Positions 9,179 through 20,400 of a DNA stretch of 46,838 bases are shown piece by piece. Under the pieces are notes generated by a model. That model had not been told where the DNA came from. It made no database searches and was given only the letters and a program-made list of their open reading frames with translations. Numbering within the stretch: position 1 is the first letter of the stretch; each line of letters starts with the position of its first letter. The translations under genes and the position numbers were made by a program. Source of the stretch: Planctomycetota bacterium (lineage in GTDB: Bacteria > Planctomycetota > Planctomycetia > Pirellulales > Pirellulaceae); assembly GCA_026692885.1 (NCBI GenBank), contig JAPLNJ010000846.1, positions 1 through 46,838 on the forward strand, written 5' to 3'.

Positions 9179-10963
9179 ATGAGATCGATGCTCACCACCT
9201 TCGCGTTCCTGGTGACTTTGTCTTTGGCCGCCTGGGCTGAAGCACAGTCCACCAACACCGAGTTCTTCGTCGCTCCGGTCGGCAGCGACGCCAATTCGGG
9301 AACCAAGGACCAGCCCTTCGCCACGATTGCGAAGGCCAGGGATGCGGTGCGGCAGTTGATTGCCGCCGGTTTGAAGTCGGACATCACGGTCCACCTGCGC
9401 GACGGGACCTATCGACTCAGCCAAACACTAAACTTCGGCCCGGAGGATTCCGGAAATGATCAGCACTCGATTTCCTATGCCGCTTTCCCCGGTGAAACGG
9501 TCGTCATCAGTGGCGGCCGACCGATCTCCGGTTGGAAGAAAGGTCCGGGAGAGGTCTGGACGACCACCGTGGCCGGTGTCAAGGAAGCCCAGTGGTCCTT
9601 CCGGCATCTGTTCGTCAACAATCGGAGAGCGGTCCGCGCGAGGACGCCGAACCAGGAGGCGCAAGAGTGGCAACTGAAGGGTGCCGACTTGGCGGCTGAT
9701 CTGTCCCGTTACACGCTGACGCTGCCCAACGGTCTGCTCGGCAACTGGTCGAAGCCGACCGACATCGAGGTCATGGTCATCGGGAACTGGGAAACCAACC
9801 GCTTGCCGGTCAAGAGCATCGGGCGGGACGCGGGCGTAGTCGTGCTGGCCCCGCCCCACGCCCAAGGACACGAGGCGATCCGCCCGGGACCGGGCCGCTG
9901 GTGCTACTTCGAAAACGCGCCGGAAATGCTGGACCAGCCGGGCGAGTGGTACTTGGATCGGACGACGGGCGAACTGCGTTACTGGCCGCTGGCCGACGAG
10001 CAGCTGGCCACCGCGGAAGTGGTCGCCCCGGTGATCCAACGCTTGGTGGAAGTCAAGGGTACGCCGGAGCATCCGGTTCGCAATTTGCACTTCCGCGGCC
10101 TCCGCTTCGTACACGCCGGCCTCACGCTGCCGGACGGCGGGTATCTGGGCATTCAGGCGTGCCACTGCACGACCGGCAAGACCTGGACGGAGAAGTGGGG
10201 GCGAGTGCCCGCGGCGATCCGCTGGGACTATGTGGAGCAGTCCAGCCTCGAAGATGGCGAACTGGCCCACCTGGGTGGTTGCGGCGTGGAGTTGGTCACT
10301 AGTTGCCATGACAATCTGATTCAAGGCAACCACATTCACGATGTCAGCGGCAACGGCGTCATGCTCGGCGGTCCGACCGGCGAGGTGGAGGTGCCCAAAC
10401 GCGATCGGATCAGCAACAATCACGTGCAGGCCTGCGGCGTCGAATACTACGGTGCGGTCGGTATCTGGGTCGGTTTCGCCCAGCAGGCGGTAATCTCGCA
10501 CAACATGGTTCACGATCTGCCCTATTCCGGGATTTCCATCGGTTGGCAGTGGAACCCACAGCCCACGCCCTGCAAAGAAATCACCGTCGAATACAACCAC
10601 GTGTACGACGTCATGAACCGGCTTTGCGACGGCGGCTGCATTTACTCCCTGGGCTTGCAGCCGGGGACGGTGATCCGCGGCAACCACCTGCACGATGTCC
10701 GTCGCAGCCGCTATGCCCAAGGCGCCCCGAACAACGGCATGTTCATCGACGAGGGCAGCAAGGGATTCCTGTTCGAGCAGAACGTGATTTACAACACGGC
10801 CGCCGAACTCGTCCGCTTCAACCAGTGCGCCCGCGAGTGGCATACCTGGCGCGACAACCACATCGGTAAACCGGAGGAGGTCCGGGAATCCGGCAAGGAC
10901 ATCCTTGCCAAGGCGGGACTCGAGCCACGTTATCGCCAGCGATTGGCGGGCGGTGGGCAATGA
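9179..10963 (+). CDS. Secreted right-handed parallel beta-helix protein
   Basis: 594 aa from the ATG at 9179. Signal peptide MRSMLTTFAFLVTLSLAAWA (residues 1-20), cleaved near AEAQS. The mature start, FFVAPVGSDANSGTKDQPF, is the classic opening of right-handed beta-helix (DUF1565-like) proteins, followed by AKARDAVR and VHLRDGTYRL. Residues about 100-290 hold an inserted beta-rich region (VVISGGRPISGW, ...GEWYLDRTTGELRYWP). Residues about 370-560 carry helix rungs rich in N-x-I/V-x-x-N-x-I (NLIQGNHIHDVSGNGV, RISNNHVQACGV, TVEYNHVYDV). The arrangement resembles GH141-type and polysaccharide-lyase-like enzymes, but I cannot assign catalytic residues. It lies 192 bp downstream of the GH2-like gene on the same strand, so both may attack the same glycan. 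Confidence 0.8.
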   Translation: MRSMLTTFAFLVTLSLAAWAEAQSTNTEFFVAPVGSDANSGTKDQPFATIAKARDAVRQLIAAGLKSDITVHLRDGTYRLSQTLNFGPEDSGNDQHSISYAAFPGETVVISGGRPISGWKKGPGEVWTTTVAGVKEAQWSFRHLFVNNRRAVRARTPNQEAQEWQLKGADLAADLSRYTLTLPNGLLGNWSKPTDIEVMVIGNWETNRLPVKSIGRDAGVVVLAPPHAQGHEAIRPGPGRWCYFENAPEMLDQPGEWYLDRTTGELRYWPLADEQLATAEVVAPVIQRLVEVKGTPEHPVRNLHFRGLRFVHAGLTLPDGGYLGIQACHCTTGKTWTEKWGRVPAAIRWDYVEQSSLEDGELAHLGGCGVELVTSCHDNLIQGNHIHDVSGNGVMLGGPTGEVEVPKRDRISNNHVQACGVEYYGAVGIWVGFAQQAVISHNMVHDLPYSGISIGWQWNPQPTPCKEITVEYNHVYDVMNRLCDGGCIYSLGLQPGTVIRGNHLHDVRRSRYAQGAPNNGMFIDEGSKGFLFEQNVIYNTAAELVRFNQCAREWHTWRDNHIGKPEEVRESGKDILAKAGLEPRYRQRLAGGGQ

Positions 10964-11025
10964 TGCTCTGTTGTGCCGCGGGGAGTCTGTCTCGACGCGA
11001 TTGATTCTTGGGGCGCCTGCGGAAT

Positions 11026-11083
11026 GGGAGGGCGAGGCTCCTGCCGAGCCGGTCACGGCACGCGGCCGGAGCCTCGCCCTCCC
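11026..11083. repeat. Perfect 16-bp inverted repeat (hairpin)
   Basis: Left arm gggagggcgaggctcc (11026-11041) is exactly complementary to 11068-11083, with a 26-base loop. It lies 60 bases after the beta-helix stop codon and could end transcription, though there is no T-run. Its wording also matches a dispersed planctomycete intergenic palindrome I know from other genomes. Confidence 0.75.
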
Positions 11084-11133
11084 CGCTTAACTGCGCAGGA
11101 CTCAATAAATCTACGTGGGCATGCGATGAAGGC

Positions 11134-11211
11134 CCCACGGATAGCAAAGCCGTCCCACGGATAAATCATCCGGATGCTTCTCATTCGTGGGACAGCCTTG
11201 CCATCCGTGGG
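11134..11211. repeat. 26-bp imperfect inverted repeat
   Basis: Bases 11134-11159 (starting cccacggatagc) pair with 11186-11211 (ending ccatccgtggg) with three mismatches over 26 positions and a loop of 26 bases. It lies downstream of the first hairpin and about 260 bases before the giant gene. Confidence 0.7.
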
Positions 11212-11467
11212 TTATCTTTTGCCATCCTGGGGCTTCGAGTACTCCAGCCCCAGCCACCCAATCCCATCGCACTCTGCTGAGTTGACGCGCGCAAGCGGCT
11301 GGATCACTCAGGCTCCGTCCGGCGGTCGGGACCGACTTCATTGCCGTGCCGTCGCAGTGTCGTCGCAGTGTCGGTAAGCTTTACCCACCTTGCGCCGTCA
11401 AGTAAGCTGACAGACGGCCCGCCTCATACCTTGGACCGAAATCACCTTCCCTTCGGGAGCCGGTGCG

Positions 11468-14400
11468 ATGAACCTTGCCAGATACCGCTCAACTAAGTCA
11501 GCCGGATGCATCTTGACCTTGATGCTCTTGGGTCTGATGTCCCCGTCGATTTCCAGGCTGTCTGTGAGGACTGCCCCAGCGGCTGAACCGGTGGCAAAAC
11601 CCGCCGAGCCACCGGCCGCCGAGCCCCCGAAGCCCGCTCAGGCTGCTGTACCAGCCAAGCCGGCTGAAGCTAAACCAGTCGAAGCTAAGCCAGTCGAAGC
11701 TAAGCCAGTCGAAGCTAAACCAGCTGAGGCTAAACCAGCTGAGGCTAAACCAGTCGAAGCTAAACCAGTCGAAGCTAAACCAGCTGAGGCCAAACCAGCT
11801 GAGGCCAAACCAGCTGAGGCCAAACCAGCTGAGGCTAAACCGGCTGAAGCCAAACCGGCTGAAGCCAAACCGGCTGAAGCCAAACCAGTCGAAGCTAAGC
11901 CAGCTGAAGCTAAGCCAGTCGAGGCCAAACCAGCGGAGCCGAAACCAATAAAGTCCAAGCTGGCCAAGCCACCGACCGCAGAGGCCAAACCCGCGGAACC
12001 GAAGCCGGAGGCCAATCCGGCGGAACCGCGTTTGCGATTCAACTTCCGCTTCCAACGATGGGTGGAAGTGCTTGAGGTGGTCGCCAAGCAGGCCGGGTTG
12101 TCACTCGTGCTGGAGTCGCCGCCGCCGGGCACGTTCAACTATGCCGACACCCGCGAGTACACGCCGACCGAAGCCATCGATCTGTTGAATGGCGTATTGG
12201 TAACCAAGGGGTACACGCTAGTCCGCCGCGAACGAATGCTGGTGCTTGTCGATCTTTCCGAGGGCATTCCCGAGGGGCTGATCGAGCGCGTGCCGCTCGA
12301 TGAACTGAGCAACCGCGGTAAGTTCGAAATGGTCACCGTGCTGTTCCCACTCAAGGGCCGCGATCCCGACACCGTGATTGCAGAAATCAAGCCGCTGCTG
12401 GGGCCTAACGGCAAAGCGATCCCTCTGTCGTTGACCGGGCAGCTGTTGTTGACCGACACGGCGGGCATCATGAAGGCGATCAGCGCCGTGATCGATTCGA
12501 TGCCAGTCCCTTTAGTCACAGCCACACTTGTGCCGATCGCCAAAATAATCGAGCCTCCGACCCTGGCCGTATACCCAATCAAGACGGGCGATCCGGCGAC
12601 GACGCTGAAGATGCTGCAGGCATTCTTACCCAGTGCGACGCTGGTCCTGGATCCCACGACAGACCAGATCCACGTCAATGCCGGAGCGAGCCAGCAGGCG
12701 TTCGTCAAGACCGTGTTGGACCAGATCCAATCCAACGAACCGGCCAATAAGAAGCCACGACTTGAAACCTATCGGGTTGACGAAGCCGTAGCTCTGCAAG
12801 TGGTCAAGACGCTCGCCACGATTGCTCCAGACGCCACGCTGGCACGGGATCCGAAGACCGGCCGACTGCTCGCCTGGGCTCCTCCGGCGGACCAGGAGAA
12901 GATCAAGGAGTTCGTGGAGAAAATGGGCGGCGCCACCGCCTCTGACCCTACCCGGCAGTTTGAGATCCATCGTTTGAGCAAGGCCGATCCGGCCATGACC
13001 GTCGTGTTGCTCCAGGAACTGTTCCCCGATGCAAAGATCGTGCTCGACAAAGCGTCGGGAAATCTGGTGGCCATCGCCACGGCGGCCGACCAGAAGGCGA
13101 TTAAGACCATCCTGGAACAATTGCAATTGGAGCCACCCGGAGCCGGCCTGCGATTCGAGTCCTATCTGCTGCGCGGGCTCGATCCCACCTCGCTCGTGAC
13201 CAACCTGCAGACCCTGCTCCCGAACGCCAAGGTGACGCTGGACAAGGCGGCGGGCAAGCTAGTCGTCTTCGGCACCCCGGTCGAACATGAGACCATCAAG
13301 GCGGCCCTGGAAAAGCTTGGCCGCGGAACCACCCCCGAAAACACGCCGCAGCTGGTGGTCTACCGGCTGACCAAAACCGACCCCACGACGCTGATCACCA
13401 CGCTGCAGCCGCTGGTGCCCGAGGCCAAGCTCGCGGTCGATCCGCAGACCAAGAATCTGGTCGCCGTCGCTGTTCCGGCCGATCAGGCGACGATCAAGCA
13501 ACTCCTGGAGCAATTGCAACCGGAGAAGCCTGGGCCGGACACTCTGGAACTGAAAGCCTATCCCGTGACGACGGCCGACCCCCCCAGCACGCTGAAGACG
13601 CTCAAGATCCTCTACCCCAATGTCCAGGTCGCTCTGGACGGCAAGTCGGAACGGTTCCTGGTCACCGCTAATGCCGCAGACCAGACAGCCATCAAGGCTT
13701 CGCTGGACCAGATCCAGACACCCACGCCCGCCGAAAGCAAAGCTCGGTTCGAGTCCTACCTACTGCAGGGAGTTGATCCCACCGCGTTGCTGGTCAATCT
13801 GCAAACCCTCGTGCCAAACGCCAAAGTGACATTGGACGCCAAAGCGGGCAAGCTGGTCGTCTTTGGCACCCCGGCCGAACACGAGACGATCAAAGGAGCC
13901 CTGGAGAAGCTTGGTCGCGGCACCACCCCCGAAAACACGCCGCAGCTGGTGGTCTACCGGCTGACCAAAGCGGATCCGGCGACGGTGGTCGCGACGCTGC
14001 AGCCGCTGGTGCCCGAAGCCAAGCTTACGGTCGATCTCCAGACGAAGAATCTAGTCGTTGTCGCGGTTCCCGCCGACCAGGCGACGATTAAGCAACTCCT
14101 GGAACAACTTCAGCCGGAGAAGCCCGGGCCGGACACTCCGGAACTGAAAGCCTATCCCGTGACGACGGCCGATCCCGCCGGCACGCTGAAGACACTCAAG
14201 ATCCTCTACCCGAATGTCCAGGTTGCTCTAGACGGCAAGTCGGAACGGTTCCTGGTCACCGCTAATGCCGCAGACCAGGCAGCCATCAAGGCTTCGCTGG
14301 ACCAGATCCAGGCGCCCACGCCCGCCGAAAGCAAGGCTCGGTTCGAGGTGTTTCCCCTGCACGGTGCCGATGCGACCACGCTGGTGACGCAGCTCCAGGC

Positions 14401-17400
14401 CCTGGCGCCGAACGCCAAGCTAACGGCCGACAAGACGGGAAGACTGATTGTCTTTGGCACTCCGGCGGAACACGAGATCCTGCAGGGTGCGTTGGAGAAG
14501 CTGGGACGCGGCCAGGGCGTGGAAAACATGCCGCAGCTGGAAGTCTATCGGCTGACCAAAGCCGATCCGACTACCGCAATGGCCACGTTACTGAACGTCG
14601 CCCCAGAGGCCAAGGTGACGCTGGACGCGCAGTCCAAGAGTCTGATCGTGCTGGCCGTTCCGGCCGATCAGAAGTCGATCCGTGCCGTCCTGGAGCAGCT
14701 GCAATCTGACAAACCGGCGACGGATGCCCCCCAATTGCGGTTCTATCCGCTCGCAGCGGCTCCGTCCGATGGCCTGATGAGCGTCCTGAAGGCCCTGGCA
14801 CTCAAGGCTCAAATCACCTTTGACGCGAGCAGCCGACGGCTGACGGTGGTCGCTTCGCCCGAAGACCACACCACACTCAAGACGGCTATCGAGCAGATCG
14901 AGCAGACGCTGCAGACCGAGGAGAAGTACAAACTGGTGACGTACGCGGTCTCCCCGACCCAGCACAAGCGGTTCCAGGCGGTGGTGGCCACGCTGGCCAC
15001 GGAGCTGCCCGGCATCAAGGTTATGGATCCGACCGACCCGAACGAGTTGGTAATCTGGGCCAAACCGTCGCAGCATGTGGTGATCGCGCAATTGATCGAG
15101 CAGCTCCAACGCGACGTGTCCAACGGCGAGAAGTACCAGCTGGCGGCCTATCCGCTGAAAGTGGGCGATCCGACCAGCGTACTGGGCGTGCTCAAGACGC
15201 TGGCTCCCAACGCCCAGATCACCGTGGACGCGCGCACGCGGCGGCTGATTATCTGGGCACCGCCGAAGGAGCAAGCGGCGATCCAGTCGGCGCTCGAAAA
15301 GCTCGGCGGACCGCAGCCGGCCGGACAGCCTGCCGCCGGACAGCCGGCTGCCGAGGCGGCGGAGGAGAAGTTGATGGTCTATCCGGTGCAGGGCATTGAT
15401 GCTGCCCTGGCCGTGAAAACGCTCAAGGAGGTCCTGTCTGCCGACGTGCGACTGACCACCGACATCACGGCGGCGACCATCCTGGCCTGGGCCATGCCTT
15501 GGGAACACGACAAGATCAGCGAGATCCTCAAACAGTTGCAGGCCGGAGCCGAGGCCCAGAACCGGACGAAATTGATCGTGTACCCTGTTGCGGCGGGCGA
15601 CCCGACGGCGATCGTCACCGTACTCAAGGCATTGGTTCCCAGGGCCCAGGCCGTGGTCGACGCCAACACCCGCAGCATCGCGGCCACGGCCCTGCCGACC
15701 GATCACGAATTGATCCGCACGGCCATCGAGCAATTATCCAAGAACGAACCGCCGGAATTGGCTCGCAAGATCGTCACCTATCCCTTCAAGTCGGCCGGTC
15801 GGGGCGCCCGTATCTACGCACTCACCCTGTTGCGAACGATGTTTCCCGAAGTCCAACTCTCCGTCGGGGCGGAAACGGATCAGTTGGTCGTGTTGGCCCG
15901 GCCGAACGAGCACGTAGCGATCAAGGCCGCCATCGAGCAGCTCAACCAGCCGGATCCGCCGGAGACCGCCCGCCGACTCACGCTGTACACCGTGGAAGCG
16001 GCTGGCCCCGCCTCGGCCAGCACCGCGATCGCGACGCTGACCACGATGTTCCCCGACGCCACATTCACAGCCGGCTCGGAGACCGGCCAGATTATCGCCT
16101 GGGCCCGACCCACGGATCACCAGCAAATCGCGAAGGCCATCCAGGATATGTCCAAGAAAGAACCGCCGGAGAAAGCCCGCAAGGTGGTGGTGTACGTTGT
16201 GGAAGCGTCCGGCGCAACCAATGCCACTGGCGCGCTGACCACGCTGACCATGATGTTCCCGGACGCCAAATTCACGGCCGGCTTGGAAACGGGTCAGATC
16301 ATCGCCTGGGCCCGGCCCGCCGACCACCAGCAGATTGCGAAGACCATTGAGGACCTGTCGAAGAAAGAGCCGCCGGAAAAGGCCCGTAAGATCGTCGTCT
16401 ATCCGTTCAAGGCGACCACGGTGACCGCCGGATACTACACCATCGTCATGTTGCGATCGATGTTTCCCGAAGCCACCTTCTCCATCGGCGCCGAGCCGGA
16501 CAAGCTGGTGGTCTTGGCCCGGCCGAAGGACCACGAAACGATCAAGAGCACCGTCGAGCAACTCGCGCAGGCCGATCCGCCCGAGACAGCCCGCCGACTG
16601 ACCGTCTACATCCTGGAGTCGTCCACTGCGACCACCGCCGCCGGTGCGCTCACCACGCTGACGACGATGTTCCCCGATGCAAGATTTACGGCTGGCATGG
16701 AATCCGGCCAGATTATCGCCTGGGCGCGGCCGGACGACCACACGCAGATTGCTCAGGCCATCCAGGACATGTCCAAGAAAGAACCGCCGGAGAAGGCCCG
16801 CAAGATCACTGTGTACGCGTTGGAAGCGTCGGGTGCCACGAGCGCCATCGGCGCGATCACCACGCTGACCATGATCTTCCCGGACGCCAAATTCACGGCC
16901 GGCTTGGAGTCGGGTCAGATCATCGCTTGGGCCCGGCCGGCAGACCATACGCAGATCGCCAAGACCATCGAGGATCTGTCGAAGAAGGAGCCGCCGGAAA
17001 AGGCCCGTAAGATCGTCGTCTATCCGTTCAAGGCGACCAGCGCGACCGCCGGATACTATACGATCGCCATGTTGCGATCGCTGTTTCCTGACGCTCAGTT
17101 CTCCACGGGCGCCGAACCGGACAAGCTGGTCGTGCTGGCCCGGCCGAAGGACCACGAGGCGATCAAGACCACCGTCGAACAACTGGCGGCTGCCGATCCG
17201 CCGGAGACCGCCCGCCGCATCAATGTCTACACCTTGGAATCGTCCGGCGCCACCAGCGCCACGGGCGCAATCGCGACGCTGACGACGATGTTGCCCGAAG
17301 CCAAGTTCTCGGCTGGCCTGGAGTCGGGCCAGATCATCGCTTGGGCCCGGCCCGCGGAACACCTGCAGATCTCGCAGGCGATTCAGGACATGTCGAAGAA

Positions 17401-20400
17401 GGAGCCGCCCGACAAGGCTCGCAAGATCATCGTGTACACGTTCAAGGCGACCAGCACGACCGCCGCTTATTACACCATCACCATGCTGCGGTCGCTGTTC
17501 CCGGAGGCCCAGTTCTCCGTGGGCGCCGAGCCGGATAAGCTGGTCGTGCTGGCGCGGCCGAAAGACCACGAGGCAATTAAGACCACCGTCGAGCAACTCG
17601 CGCAGGCCGACCCACCCGAGACCGCGCGCCGCATCGCCATCTATACGCTGGAGTCATCCGGCGCCACCAACGCCACCGGCGCGATCACGACCCTGACGAC
17701 GATGTTCCCGGACGCCAAGTTGACGGCCGGCCTGGAGGCGGGTCAGATCATCGCCTGGGCCCGGCCGGAGCAACACAAGCAGATTGCGCAAGCGGTCCAG
17801 GACCTGTCGCAGAAGGAGCCGCCGGACAAGGCCCGTAAGATCGTGGTGTACCCGTTCAAGGCCGCCACGCCGACCGCCGCGACCTACATGCTGACCATGC
17901 TGCGGACCATGTTCCCGGAGGCGACCTTCTCGATCGGCGCCGACCCGGACAAGCTGGTCGTCTTCGCCCGACCCAAGGACCACGAAGGGGTCAAAAGCAC
18001 CGTCGAGCAACTCGCGAAGCCGGAACCGGAAGAGACCGCCCGCCGCATCACGGTCTACACACTGGAATCGTCCAGCGCGACCAGCGCCGCCGGTGCGCTC
18101 ACGACCTTGACGACGATGTTCCCGGACGCCAAATTCTCCGTTGGCCTGGAAACGGGTCAGATCATCGCCTGGGCCCGGCCCGCCGACCACCAGCAGATCG
18201 CTAAGACCATTGAGGATCTATCGCAGAAGGAGCCGCCGGAAAAGGCCCGTAAGATCGTCGTGTACACTTTCAAGGCGACCAGCACGACCGCCGCCTATTA
18301 CACCATCACCATGCTGCGTTCGTTGTTCCCGGAGGCCCAGTTCTCCGTGGGTGCCGAACCGGACAAGCTGGTCGTGCTGGCGCGGCCCAAGAACCACGAA
18401 GCGATCAAGACGACCGTCGAGCAACTCGCGCAGGCCGACCCGCCCGAGACCGCGCGCCGCATCGCCCTCTACACGCTGGAGTCATCGGGCGCCACCAACG
18501 CCACCGGCGCGATCATGACCCTGACGACGATGTTCCCGGAGGCCAAGTTGACGGCCGGCCTGGAGGCGGGTCAGATCATCGCCTGGGCGCGGCCGGAGGA
18601 ACACAAGCAGATCGCGCAAGCGGTCCAGGATATGTCGCAGAAGGAACCGCCGGACAAGGCCCGTAAGATCGTGGTGTACCCATTCAAGGCGGCCTCGCCA
18701 ACCGCCGCGACCTACATGCTGACCATGTTGCGGACCATGTTTCCCGAGGCCACGTTCTCGCTGGGCGCCGAAGCGGACCGGCTGGTCGTGTTCGCCCGGC
18801 CCAAGGACCACGAAGGGGTCAAGAGCACCGTCGAACAACTCGCACAGCCGGAACCGGAGGAGACGGCCCGTCGCATCACGGTCTACACGCTGGAGTCGTC
18901 CGGCGCCACCAGCGCCACAGGCGCGATCACGACGCTGACTTCGATGTTCACCGACGCCCGATTCTCGGCCGGCCTGGAACCGGGCCAGATCATCGCTTGG
19001 GCCCGACCCGTCGACCATCTGCAGATCGCCAAAGCCATCGAGGACATGTCGCAGCAGGAACCGCCGGAGAAAGCCCGCAAAGTCGTCGTGTATCCCTTCA
19101 AGGCGACCAGCCTGACCGCGGGCACCTACATCCTGACCATGCTGCGGTCCTTGTTCCCCGAGGCTCAATTCTCCCTGGGCTCCGAGCCGGACAAACTGGT
19201 CGCCCTGGCCCGGCCCAAGGACCACGAGGCGATCAGGAGCACCGTCGAGCAGCTGGCGGCGCCCGACGCGCCGGACATCGCCCGAAAGATCATGGTCTAC
19301 ACCCTGGAATCTGCAGGCCCCAACGGCGGTGCGATCACGACCCTGACGGCGATGTTCCCGGAGGCCAAGTTCTCGGCCGGCACGGATCCCGGCCAGATTA
19401 TCGCTTGGGCCCGGCCCGTTCAGCATGAGCAGATTGCGAAGGCCGTCGAGGAGATGTCCAAGCGAGAGCCGCCAGAGAAGGCGGCGCGGATGGCCAGCTA
19501 CACGCTGGAAGGCAGCGGGGCGTACGGGTTGACGTATGCCTTGATCGTCCTGCGCAAGGCATTCCCGGACGCCCAGTTCTCCGTCGGCTCGACTCCCAAC
19601 CAGTTGTTTGCCTGGGCCCGGCCGACGGACCAAGAGGCGATCAAGAAATCGATCGAGGAGCTGTCCAAGGGCAGCAAACCGACGGCCCAGGTCTACCGCT
19701 TCGAGTGGGCCGATCCCCGGGCGGCGTACACGGCCCTTGCCACGCTCGTCCCGAACGCCCAAATCGCCCTCGACACGGTCAGTCGCAGCCTGGTGGTCAG
19801 CGCCACACCGGAGGACCATGCCAAAATCAAGGCCACCGTCGACGAGATGGACCGCCGCGACGCCAAGGAGCTGCCGGGCCTGCAAGTCCACCGCTTCAAG
19901 GTCACGGACCCGGCCAACCTGCTACCTGTGCTGCAGGGTCTGTTCAAGCTCCATCCGCAGGTCCAATTGGCGCTGGATGAACGCAACAACGCGATCATCG
20001 CCATGGCCACACCCGCCCAGCAGGACACGATCCGCGGGCTGGTCGAACAGGTGGAACGGGAAGCCGCAAACGATGCGGCCGTCATCCTGGAAGTCTATGC
20101 GCTGGGCGAAGGCGACGCCCAGGCCGCTCTCCAAGCCGTCACCGCACTGCTGAAGAAGCAGGGGGCCAAGGCCGACCTGTCGATCGAACCGCGTTCGAAT
20201 AGCCTAGTGGCGATCGCCCTTCCCGAACAGCAACAGGCCATCCAGGCCGCGTTGGAACTGCTCAAACCCGCAGACCGCACGCTGGAGATTCTGCAGTTGG
20301 ATGTCGTCGATCCGGATACGGCGGAGCTGGCGATCATGCGGCTGTTCAGCGGCGAGGCGTACGCGACCGCGCCGATGCTCGACGCTGACGTCGGCAGCCA

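Larger units (their letters stand above)
10964..11467. other. Intergenic region with two hairpins
   Basis: 504 bases before the giant gene. It holds the two inverted repeats listed separately, and a further short pair (tggggct.../...agcccca) near 11229-11254. No protein-like frame was found. The giant gene has GGGAG at 11455-11459, eight bases before its ATG. Confidence 0.5.

Noticed and set aside
9428..11056. 542-aa open frame on the minus strand
   Set aside because: Antisense to the beta-helix gene, no domain, and the plus-strand product has a signal peptide and clear rungs.
11498..12055. Minus-strand frame rich in Phe/Trp/Ser/Gly
   Set aside because: It is the complement of the AKPxE-coding 15-bp repeats and not a membrane protein.
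15734..17596. 620-aa minus-strand frame with regular repeats
   Set aside because: Its repeats only mirror the 207-bp array of the giant gene; the product is a low-complexity Arg/Gly/Leu pattern.
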